This document shows, piece by piece, positions 1 through 5,191 of a stretch of 5,659 bases of DNA. A model generated the notes under the pieces. It did not search any database. It saw nothing but the letters and a program-made list of their open reading frames with translations, and was not told where the DNA came from. Position numbers and translations under genes: made by a program. Each line of letters begins with the position of its first letter. Positions within the stretch are counted from its first letter, which is position 1. The stretch lies in the NCBI GenBank assembly GCA_021786135.1, contig JAJYNV010000114.1, forward strand, positions 1 through 5,659. Reading direction: 5' to 3'. The DNA comes from Bacillota bacterium. GTDB taxonomy: Bacteria > Bacillota > Sulfobacillia > JAJZYS01 > JAJYTV01.

Positions 1-669
1 TCTACCGGCGCGCTCCGCGGCGGCGATGTCCTCGAGGCTCCTGTATCCGCTCTCCGCGACCAGCCTGACCCCCCTTGGCGCATGGCGGGAGAGATCGAGA
101 AACACCTCCAGGTCACAGGCGAGGCTCCCAAGGTCCCTGTTGTTGATCCCCAACATCGACGCGCCGGCCGCCAGAGCCCACCGCAGTTCCTCCTCCCGAT
201 GCACCTCCACAAGCGATCCGAGACCTGTCTGCGAAGCTTTGCGCACGAACGCCTCGAGGTCCTTGCCCAGCACGGCAGTGATCAGAAGCACAGCATCGGC
301 ACCGTAGGCGTACGCCTCGTCAATCTGACCGGGGTCGCTCACGAATCCCTTGTAGAGCAGCGGCAAGGGCGTCGACGCCCGAGCCCGCCTGAGATCCTCG
401 AGACTGCCTGCGAAGCCCTCCTCCGCCACCAGGATCGAGATCGCCGATGCTCCGGCGGCGCTGTACCGGCCCAGAACCGTCTCCATCGGCTGGACTGGGA
501 ACAGGCCGTGGCTGGGCGAGCTCCGTTTGAACTCGGCGATCAGTTCGATACCTGGACCGGCAGTTCCGAGAAACGGTCGCACCGGGAGCGGCCTGGACGG
601 CAGCGGACGTCCCAGGCGAGATACGTAAGCCTGGCGCTCGGATTCCGTGAGACGTTCGAGCAGGTTCAT
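1..669 (-). CDS. trpC: Indole-3-glycerol phosphate synthase TrpC (C-terminus cut by window edge)
   Basis: This cytoplasmic (beta/alpha)8-barrel enzyme converts carboxyphenylamino-deoxyribulose 5-phosphate to indole-3-glycerol phosphate, CO2 and water, the fourth step from chorismate to tryptophan. I translated the strand by hand. The frame is open for 223 codons and reaches base 1 without a stop, so roughly 30-45 C-terminal residues lie outside the window. Family landmarks appear in order: ELIAEFKRSSPSHG (42-55), YKGF (106-109), GADAVLLI (123-130), VEVH (154-157), GINNRDL (174-180) and VAESG (204-208). By alignment with the Sulfolobus enzyme the catalytic residues are Glu46, Lys48, Lys107, Glu155, Asn176, Glu206 and Ser207, all present. 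One oddity is Gly108, where the family usually has Asp in a KDF motif. The ATG shares an ATGA with the trpD stop. An AGGA about 9 bases upstream is a modest ribosome site, so translational coupling to trpD is likely. Confidence 0.95.
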   Translation of the reverse strand, partial: MNLLERLTESERQAYVSRLGRPLPSRPLPVRPFLGTAGPGIELIAEFKRSSPSHGLFPVQPMETVLGRYSAAGASAISILVAEEGFAGSLEDLRRARASTPLPLLYKGFVSDPGQIDEAYAYGADAVLLITAVLGKDLEAFVRKASQTGLGSLVEVHREEELRWALAAGASMLGINNRDLGSLACDLEVFLDLSRHAPRGVRLVAESGYRSLEDIAAAERAGR

Positions 670-1688
670 CCCACGAGTTCCTGTCGGCCGAATGCCGCGA
701 GCTGCCGCAGGCACTCGGCGCCCCGGCCGCTGTCGATGGCATCCTGGGCGATGGCGAGGCCCTCCTTGAGGTCTCTTGCCCGCCCACCGACGTAGATCGC
801 CGCCGCCGCGTTCAAGGCCACCACATCACGCTGGGCGCCGTGCGCACCGCCGAGGACCGCCTGCGTGATGCGCGCGTTCTCGGCGGCGTCGCCTCCCGCG
901 AGTGCCTCTACCGGCGCCGGGTCTAGGTCGAGCTCGCGTGCGTCGAGCGTAATGTCGTGGAGTTCACCGGCCCTGAGCTCGCAGATCAGATTCTCCCCCG
1001 CCAATGTCAGTTCGTCGGCTCCCCCCGCTCCGTGCAGCACCAGCGCATGCTCGCTGCCCAGCTCGCGCAGGGCCTCGGCGACCAGCCGGACGTGCTCCGG
1101 GCGTGCGACGCCGATCACCTGGCGTCGCACGCCAGCGGGATTGGCCAAAGGTCCGAGCAGGTTGAACACCGTGCGAACGCCCAGTTCCTTGCGAGGCCCG
1201 GCCGCATGGCGCAAGGCACCGTGCAGGAGCGGCGCGTAGAGGAAGCCGATGCCGATCTCGTCGACGGCGCGGCCGATGGTCGGCGCGGGCAGGTCCAGGG
1301 CCACGCCAAGCGCTTCCAGAACTTCGGCAGAGCCGCAGCGGCTGGACGCGGCCCGGTTGCCGTGCTTCGCCACGGCACAACCTGCTCCCGCAGCCACGAA
1401 TGCCGCGGTCGTCGAGATATTGAACGTCGAGAGGCCGTCGCCGCCGGTACCGCAGTTGTCGATCGCATCGCTGCGCCCGACGGGAACCGCGGTGGCGTGC
1501 CGCCGCATGGCGCGCGCGCAGCCGGCCAGTTCCTCCGCCGTCTCGCCGCGGAAGGCAAGTGCGATGGCGAAGCCCGCGATCTGCGCCGGCGTCGCCTGGC
1601 CCTGCATCACCTCGTCGATGGCCGCCTCGGCCTCCGCCGCGCTCAGCTGGCGGCCGCGCAGGATGGCGGCAATAGCGTCCTTGATCAT
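666..1688 (-). CDS. trpD: Anthranilate phosphoribosyltransferase TrpD
   Basis: The enzyme joins anthranilate to PRPP, giving phosphoribosyl-anthranilate and pyrophosphate, the second dedicated step of tryptophan synthesis. The 340-residue product has the normal family length. It starts with a helical N-terminal domain (about 1-70), followed by the nucleoside phosphorylase-type domain. Hallmarks are CGTGGDG (79-85, PRPP/Mg loop), STFNIST (87-93), AKHGNR (107-112, anthranilate/PRPP site), RKELGVRTVFNLLGPLANP (166-184) and GADELT (223-228). I chose the ATG at 1688 because a GGGGAGG sits 8 bases upstream and because its ATGA overlaps the trpG stop exactly like the other junctions here. An in-frame GTG at 1697 would add three residues but lies inside that ribosome site. 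The stop at 666-668 overlaps the trpC start by 4 bases. No disruption is seen. Confidence 0.97.
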   Translation of the reverse strand: MIKDAIAAILRGRQLSAAEAEAAIDEVMQGQATPAQIAGFAIALAFRGETAEELAGCARAMRRHATAVPVGRSDAIDNCGTGGDGLSTFNISTTAAFVAAGAGCAVAKHGNRAASSRCGSAEVLEALGVALDLPAPTIGRAVDEIGIGFLYAPLLHGALRHAAGPRKELGVRTVFNLLGPLANPAGVRRQVIGVARPEHVRLVAEALRELGSEHALVLHGAGGADELTLAGENLICELRAGELHDITLDARELDLDPAPVEALAGGDAAENARITQAVLGGAHGAQRDVVALNAAAAIYVGGRARDLKEGLAIAQDAIDSGRGAECLRQLAAFGRQELVG

Positions 1689-2248
1689 CTCCGGCACCTC
1701 CCCAGGAAGTTCTCCATGATGCGCGGTCCTTCACTGGTGGCGATCGACTCGGGATGGAACTGCACACCCTCGGTCATGCCGTCCGGCGAGCGGATGCCCA
1801 TCACCGTGCCGTCGTCGCACATCGCGGAGACGCGCCAAGGCGGGCGAACCGTTTCCCGGGCTATGGCGAGCGAATGGTAGCGGGTGGCGGCGAAGTCCTG
1901 GGCCACCCCCTGAAACACGCCCTCGCCGTCGTGTCGTATGTGGGACGTCTTGCCGTGCACGGGCAGCCCCACTCGGACATCGCAACCTGCCAGCTGTCCG
2001 ATCAGCTGATGGCCGAGGCAGACGCCGAGGATCGGGACGCGCCCCAGGAACGGCGGCAGAAGGCTCGGCAGCTCGCCAGCCGCTTCGGGCCTGCCTGGCC
2101 CCGGCGACACCACAACGCCATCTGCCTGCCGCAGCAGGCGCGGGAGGTCGTCCGCATCGTTGCGCGTCACCGCGACGTCGACGTAGGGACTGAGCATCTG
2201 CACGAGGTTGTAGGTGAAGGAGTCGTAGTTGTCGATGACGAGAATCAT
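1685..2248 (-). CDS. trpG: Anthranilate synthase component II, glutamine amidotransferase TrpG
   Basis: This is the class I glutamine amidotransferase subunit. It hydrolyses glutamine and passes ammonia to TrpE for anthranilate synthesis. The 187-residue protein is a typical stand-alone TrpG/PabA. It begins with the family N-terminus MILVIDNYDSFTYNL, then has SPGPGRPEAAG (48-58), the nucleophile loop GVCLGHQ (75-81, Cys77), HGKTS (98-102), ATRYHSL (121-127), and the catalytic His165 and Glu167 in QFHPES (163-168). The ATG at 2248 is supported by GGAGGT 8 bases upstream and by the ATGA overlap with the trpE stop; upstream in-frame codons lie inside trpE. Sequence alone cannot exclude that the protein also serves a PabB in folate synthesis, as some TrpG/PabA proteins do. 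Its place between trpE and trpD makes tryptophan the main role. Confidence 0.97.
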   Translation of the reverse strand: MILVIDNYDSFTYNLVQMLSPYVDVAVTRNDADDLPRLLRQADGVVVSPGPGRPEAAGELPSLLPPFLGRVPILGVCLGHQLIGQLAGCDVRVGLPVHGKTSHIRHDGEGVFQGVAQDFAATRYHSLAIARETVRPPWRVSAMCDDGTVMGIRSPDGMTEGVQFHPESIATSEGPRIMENFLGRCRR

Positions 2249-3672
2249 GCCCTTCCACCTCCCGCCAGTTCCAGCGCCTGCCTGAGCGCCGCGAGCTTGT
2301 GCTGGCACTCCTCCCACTCGCGCTGCGGATCGGAATCCTGAACGATGCCTGCCCCGGACTGCAGGTAGGCGATGTCTCCGATCTGGACGATCGAGCGGAT
2401 GGCTATGGCGAAGTCTAGGTCGCCATCGGCCGAGATGTAGCCTGCCGCGCCGCCGTATGGTCCGCGGGCCACCGGCTCAAGCTCGTCGATGAGTTGCATG
2501 GCGCGGATCTTCGGGGCACCTGTGAGGGTCCCGGCCGGGAACGCCGCCTCGAGCGCGTCGAGACTCGACCGGCCCTCCGCCAGCTCGCCCTCCACCTCCG
2601 ACACGAGGTGCAGCACCCGCGCGTACTCCTCGACCGCGAAACTTCGCCGCACTCCGACGCTGCCCGGTGTCGCGACCCGGCCGACGTCATTGCGACCCAG
2701 ATCGAGCAGCATGAGATGCTCCGCACGTTCCTTGGGATCGCCCGCGAGCTCCCTTGCCACGCCATCGAGCTCCTCGGGTCGCGCGGGGCGTGGCCTCGTG
2801 CCTGCGAGCGGACGGACCATGACACGGCGCCCGTCCACTCGCACCAGGGTTTCGGGCGAACTGCCGTAGAACGCGAAGCCCGGCAGGCGCAGATGGAACA
2901 TGTACGGTGAAGGGTCGATGGCTCTCAGGGCGCGATATACGTCGAGGGATGCTGCGCCCGTGCGGTAAGCGAGCCGTTGCGACAGGACCAGTTGGAAGAT
3001 TTCGCCCGCCGCGATCTCGTCCTTGGCTCGGAGGACCCGGGCGACGTATTCATCGCGCGACAGCGATGCTGCCAGGAGCTCGGGACTTCCGAAGCGCCGG
3101 TTTGACGCACGCCGGCCCCGCCGGATGAGACGCTCCATCTGGTCAAGGCGCGCCCGGGCCTCGTCCGGATTCCCTTCCTCGTCGGCAACCACAAGGTGCG
3201 CCATGCGCGTCACGTGATCGTAGGCGACGATGTGCCGCGGCACGACGAAATGCACCACCGGCAGACCCCGGTCATCCCCGGGGGGCCTGCCGAGATGTTC
3301 AAACTCGCGCACGACGTCATATCCGATATAGCCGACGGCCCCGCCGAAGAACGGCGGCAGATCCCCTGCGGGGCGCGCGCCCGCTATCCTCGCGACCAGC
3401 CCGCGGAGCTCAGCGAATGCCGGGGCCCTATGGCGCTCCGTCCGGCCGCCGTGTTCGAGGCGGATCGATCCCTGCCTGGCCTGCAGGCGGTAGAGCGGCT
3501 CCCAGCCGATGTAGGAATACCGCCCGACACTCTCGCGCGTCGGCGCGCTCTCCAGCAGGAAGGCGCCCGGGCGGCCGGCCACCGCCTGGTAGATGCCAAT
3601 CGGCGTCTGCATGTCGGAGAGCACGGCGCGATGCCGGTAGACGATTCCCTGCCGCTCCGCCACGATCACCAC
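2245..3672 (-). CDS. trpE: Anthranilate synthase component I, TrpE
   Basis: The large subunit of anthranilate synthase makes anthranilate from chorismate and ammonia supplied by TrpG. It is normally the feedback-inhibited, first committed step. From the chosen start the protein has 475 residues, near family length. The N-terminal domain carries FLLES (38-42) and GRYSYIG (50-56), the region that binds inhibitory tryptophan in this family. The chorismate-binding domain (about 200-470) has GEIFQLVLSQR (223-233), PLAGTRPR (288-295), AEHLMLLDLGRNDVGR (317-332), FPAGTLTGAPK (378-388) and a C-terminal acidic REWEEC (451-456). Glu318 and Glu455 are the probable Mg ligands by analogy. PAGT and the neighbouring trpG favour TrpE over PabB. 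The start is uncertain. GTG at 3672 (or 3669) follows GGGGGAG by 5 (or 8) bases, and GTG at 3678 is too close to it. ATG at 3612 would remove residues preceding the YRH that look homologous to other TrpE proteins. The frame stays open upstream through the leader RNA, but that part is not coding. Confidence 0.95.
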   Translation of the reverse strand: MVIVAERQGIVYRHRAVLSDMQTPIGIYQAVAGRPGAFLLESAPTRESVGRYSYIGWEPLYRLQARQGSIRLEHGGRTERHRAPAFAELRGLVARIAGARPAGDLPPFFGGAVGYIGYDVVREFEHLGRPPGDDRGLPVVHFVVPRHIVAYDHVTRMAHLVVADEEGNPDEARARLDQMERLIRRGRRASNRRFGSPELLAASLSRDEYVARVLRAKDEIAAGEIFQLVLSQRLAYRTGAASLDVYRALRAIDPSPYMFHLRLPGFAFYGSSPETLVRVDGRRVMVRPLAGTRPRPARPEELDGVARELAGDPKERAEHLMLLDLGRNDVGRVATPGSVGVRRSFAVEEYARVLHLVSEVEGELAEGRSSLDALEAAFPAGTLTGAPKIRAMQLIDELEPVARGPYGGAAGYISADGDLDFAIAIRSIVQIGDIAYLQSGAGIVQDSDPQREWEECQHKLAALRQALELAGGGRA

Positions 3673-3677
3673 ATCCA

Positions 3678-3684
3678 CTCCCCC
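3678..3684 (-). promoter_or_regulatory. Ribosome binding site of trpE
   Basis: GGGGGAG lies just past the leader terminator's T-tract. It gives 5-base or 8-base spacing to two adjacent in-frame GTG codons (3672 and 3669). No ATG in the trpE frame is closer than 3612, so this site decides the start and argues for a GTG initiator. It is outside the terminator stem, so the switch acts on transcription and not by masking this site. Confidence 0.6.
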
Positions 3685-3690
3685 AGCAAC

Positions 3691-3723
3691 AAAAAAAGCC
3701 TCCGTCCCGATCGGGACGGAAGC
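3691..3723 (-). terminator. Leader terminator (attenuator) of the trp T-box
   Basis: An 11-pair stem, GCTTCCGTCCC with GGGACGGAGGC and one G-T wobble, closes a GATC loop and is followed directly by seven T. The core TCCGTCCCGATCGGGACGGA (3720-3701) is a perfect palindrome. It lies between promoter and trpE and overlaps the antiterminator, so it is a conditional attenuator that forms when tRNA-Trp is charged. Confidence 0.95.
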
Positions 3724-3743
3724 AAACTTCCGCGGTGCCACCC
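3713..3743 (-). promoter_or_regulatory. T-box antiterminator with UGGC tRNA-acceptor bulge
   Basis: The conserved T-box sequence TGGCACCGCG is at 3740-3731, preceded by GGGG. The fold is helix A1 GGG (3743-3741) with CCC (3715-3713), a seven-base bulge UGGCACC (3740-3734), and helix A2 GCGGAAG (3733-3727) with CTTCCGT (3722-3716), closed by a TTTG loop. UGGC can pair with a 3' GCCA end, meaning a tRNA with discriminator G73, as in bacterial tRNA-Trp. The 3' strand of this hairpin is the 5' strand of the terminator, so the two structures exclude each other. Confidence 0.93.
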
Positions 3744-3863
3744 CAATTGGCCGAGGCCCACTCTGCCGGTACGGGACAAAGTCCGATACCGCCCTCCTGC
3801 TAACGGGGAGGTCCCGGCGGAGCCTACTCGGCCAGAAGGCCATTCGGTCCGCAGCTTGCAGGC

Positions 3864-3866
3864 CCA
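3864..3866 (-). promoter_or_regulatory. T-box specifier triplet UGG (Trp)
   Basis: On the 3' side of Stem I, opposite the AGTA S-turn strand, the RNA reads GGAA-UGG-G immediately before the closing helix GCCUGC. UGG is the only tryptophan codon and would pair with the CCA anticodon; the purine after it fits the usual specifier context. If the S-turn GAA is placed strictly with one spacer base, the triplet could shift to GGG (Gly). The trp genes downstream and the UGGC bulge argue against that. Confidence 0.8.
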
Positions 3867-3965
3867 TTCCTCAGCTTCCCGCTGGCCGGATTCTCACCCA
3901 TGCCGGCTCTCTTTGCAGCGTTCCGCCAGTACTCCGCCTGCGCATCGCAGTTCGCTATTGCGCCT

Positions 3966-3994
3966 ATCCTACGACGCCTCGCGCACGGTGTCAA
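3966..3994 (-). promoter_or_regulatory. Sigma70-type promoter of the trp operon
   Basis: A perfect -35 TTGACA (3994-3989) and a -10 TAGGAT (3971-3966) are separated by 17 bases. The expected start point is A3959, placing the T-box Stem I about 18 bases into the transcript. No recognisable Trp-repressor-like operator overlaps it, consistent with control resting on the leader RNA. Confidence 0.85.
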
Positions 3995-4226
3995 CGCACA
4001 GGCGACCGCCGACCGTCGCCACGGCTGACGCTGAGGGCCAGAGATTGGCGTCCCAGTTGCCTCCTCGCTGGCTCGCGGCCGATGCGCCAAACTCCGATGG
4101 ATGTCCTCCGCTCGGATTACGTGCCACCGCACTTGCCAAGGACGCGAGCGAGGGTCGCGTACTCTGCCGCCACGCGCTGCGCCCGGCCGCGCGCTCCCCT
4201 TGAACACGTCGTCGGCACGTCACTGC

Positions 4227-4247
4227 CCACGATGTTCAAGATCGTGG
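4227..4247. repeat. Perfect 7-base inverted repeat with 7-base spacer
   Basis: CCACGAT and ATCGTGG flank the spacer GTTCAAG. The hairpin could form on either strand, but neither side has a following T-tract, so it is not an ordinary intrinsic terminator. Its role is unknown. It lies in the less G+C-rich part of the gap upstream of the trp promoter. Confidence 0.35.
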
Positions 4248-4326
4248 TGGCTGTCGAAATGGTGTTCGTCATGTATGCCTCGGCAACGTTCTTATCGGCA
4301 TGGTCGGGAATCTCCACGGCATAGCG

Positions 4327-4344
4327 GGTCACATTGTCGTGACC
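4327..4344. repeat. Perfect 6-base inverted repeat GGTCAC-N6-GTGACC
   Basis: The 18-base dyad has two six-base arms around ATTGTC. Size and spacing would suit an operator for a dimeric regulator or a small hairpin. It is about 330 bases upstream of the trp promoter and 65 bases past the transporter ATPase stop, with no promoter recognised next to it. A chance match is quite possible. Confidence 0.3.
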
Positions 4345-4408
4345 ATCGCTATCATCACGGCGGCCGGCAGCCTCGTGGCCGACCTCCAGTCCAGAGCTTC
4401 CCGATGCC

Positions 4409-5191
4409 TCACTCCGGCAGGACCAGCGGCCGACCTGTGGCAGGATGGCGCGCCACGCGGAGAGGCGTGTGGAACACCGCGGTCAGGTTTTCCGCTGTGA
4501 GAACGTCCTCCGTCGTCCCGGCTGCCGCCACGCGACCCGCGGCAAGCAGAGCGACCTTGTCGGCGTAGAGCCCCGCCAACAGCAGATCGTGCAAGACGAT
4601 CAGCACAGTGCGGCCCTGGTGGCCGAGTTCGGTGAGAATCTCGAGGATCTCGCGCCGGAAGGCCGGATCGAGGTGGGCCGTCGGCTCGTCGAGCAGCAGG
4701 TGATCCGCGCCCTGCGCGAGTGCGGTCGCGATCATGGCGCGCGCCTGTTCCCCGCCTGAAATCTGGGAGATGCGTCGCCGGCGCAGCCCTTCGATGGCAA
4801 GCGCACTGAGCGCCTCGTCAACGGCCGCCGCGTCCTCTGACGAGAGCGCCCGCAGGAGCAGCCGGTCACGCACCGTCAGCCGGTGCAGGCGACCCAAGGT
4901 GACGAGGTCTTCGACGGTCACGTCGAACGGTTGGCCCATGGCCTGAGGCACCACGGCGATCCGGCGGGCGCGCTCGGATGGCCGCAAGTCCTTGATTGGC
5001 GCCCCGTCGAGCTCCACCTTGCCGGCTTGCGGTTCGAGCCGCCCGGCCAGGGCGTGGAGGAGCGTACTCTTGCCGGCGCCGTTCGGACCGCAGAGCGCCG
5101 TGAGTCCTGCTCCCTCGACGGTCAGCGTCACGCCCTCGAGCACGAGGCGGGCGCCATAACGGAACACGACATCGCTGGCCTTGATCGTCAT
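4409..5191 (-). CDS. ABC importer ATPase, iron-siderophore/heme/B12 (FecE/HmuV/BtuD-type)
   Basis: This is the cytoplasmic ATP-hydrolysing subunit of a type II binding-protein-dependent importer; it powers uptake through the FecCD-type permease encoded just upstream. The 260-residue length is typical. ABC motifs appear in order: an aromatic A-loop region FRYG (10-13), Walker A GPNGAGKST (35-43), Q-loop VPQ (81-83), signature ISGGEQ (144-149, an Ile-Ser-Gly-Gly-Glu variant of LSGGQ), Walker B LLLDEP (165-170) with catalytic Glu169, D-loop HLD (173-175) and switch His201. All catalytic residues are intact. The ATG is fixed by its ATGA overlap with the permease stop; a purine-rich AGGCGG about 8 bases upstream is a weak ribosome site. 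Substrate cannot be read from the ATPase. Iron chelates, heme and cobalamin are the candidates in this subfamily, and no B12 or iron-regulatory site is visible here. Confidence 0.95.
   Translation of the reverse strand: MTIKASDVVFRYGARLVLEGVTLTVEGAGLTALCGPNGAGKSTLLHALAGRLEPQAGKVELDGAPIKDLRPSERARRIAVVPQAMGQPFDVTVEDLVTLGRLHRLTVRDRLLLRALSSEDAAAVDEALSALAIEGLRRRRISQISGGEQARAMIATALAQGADHLLLDEPTAHLDPAFRREILEILTELGHQGRTVLIVLHDLLLAGLYADKVALLAAGRVAAAGTTEDVLTAENLTAVFHTPLRVARHPATGRPLVLPE

Larger units (their letters stand above)
3691..3959 (-). promoter_or_regulatory. Tryptophan T-box riboswitch leader (full-length, transcriptional)
   Basis: The leader RNA senses the ratio of uncharged to charged tRNA-Trp and controls read-through into trpEGDC. 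All parts of a classical T-box can be folded by hand. Stem I is closed by GCAGGC (3941-3936) with GCCTGC (3863-3858) and contains AGTA (3933-3930), AGAGAG (3912-3907), GGGTGAGAA (3899-3891) and the specifier side GGAATGGG (3870-3863). Stem II (3852-3817) has GCGGA/TCCGC at its base and a GGCC-TTCT-GGCC tip, separated by a GAAT/GAGTA S-turn. Stem IIA/B can form CCTC/GAGG plus CGGG/CCCG with the usual CCGTTA. Stem III is CGGTA..GGAC-TTT-GTCC..TACCG (3791-3767). Antiterminator and terminator follow. The start at 3959 is inferred from the promoter. Regulation by tRNA is known for the family; the Trp specificity is my inference from specifier, discriminator pairing and downstream genes. Confidence 0.95.
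3995..4408. other. Intergenic stretch without a supported gene
   Basis: This stretch separates the ABC transporter operon from the trp promoter. Open frames exist on both strands: plus 4082-4324 and 4300-4500, minus 4117-4332 and 3969-4223. None has a convincing ribosome site, recognisable domain or sensible relation to its neighbours. The part from about 4221 to 4360 is only about 54% G+C by hand count, clearly below the flanking genes, and may be a decayed remnant. No intrinsic terminator with a T-tract was found for the transporter operon. Two perfect dyads at 4227-4247 and 4327-4344 are described separately. Confidence 0.6.

Noticed and set aside
82..795. Long plus-strand open frame opposite trpC and the end of trpD
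   Set aside because: It is in codon register with trpC on the other strand, rich in Arg/Pro/Ser, and lacks any recognisable domain. It is an antisense shadow typical of G+C-rich genes.
957..1880. 307-codon plus-strand open frame opposite trpD and trpG
   Set aside because: It is antisense to two unmistakable genes, has a low-complexity Arg/Ala/Gly-rich composition and no family motif.
3673..3867. N-terminal extension of trpE from the ATG at 3867
   Set aside because: The extension is encoded by T-box Stem I, the antiterminator and the terminator, has no protein similarity I recognise, and precedes a good ribosome site at 3684-3678.
3841..3960. Leader-peptide attenuator (tandem Trp codons) as the trp control
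   Set aside because: There is no short leader frame with a run of Trp codons; the single UGG lies in a T-box specifier loop and the T-box elements explain the region.
3196..4203. 335-codon plus-strand open frame opposite trpE, the T-box and the promoter
   Set aside because: It runs through the structured leader and promoter in reverse and shows no domain. It is explained by high G+C.
4227..4247. Hairpin as a terminator of the transporter operon
   Set aside because: The stem is perfect but has only 7 pairs and no T-tract on either strand.
4117..4332. 71-codon minus-strand frame starting at GTG 4332, after the ATPase gene
   Set aside because: The composition is somewhat protein-like, but it has no ribosome site and no recognised domain, and the frame is open further upstream, so the start is arbitrary. 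Kept only as a possible remnant.
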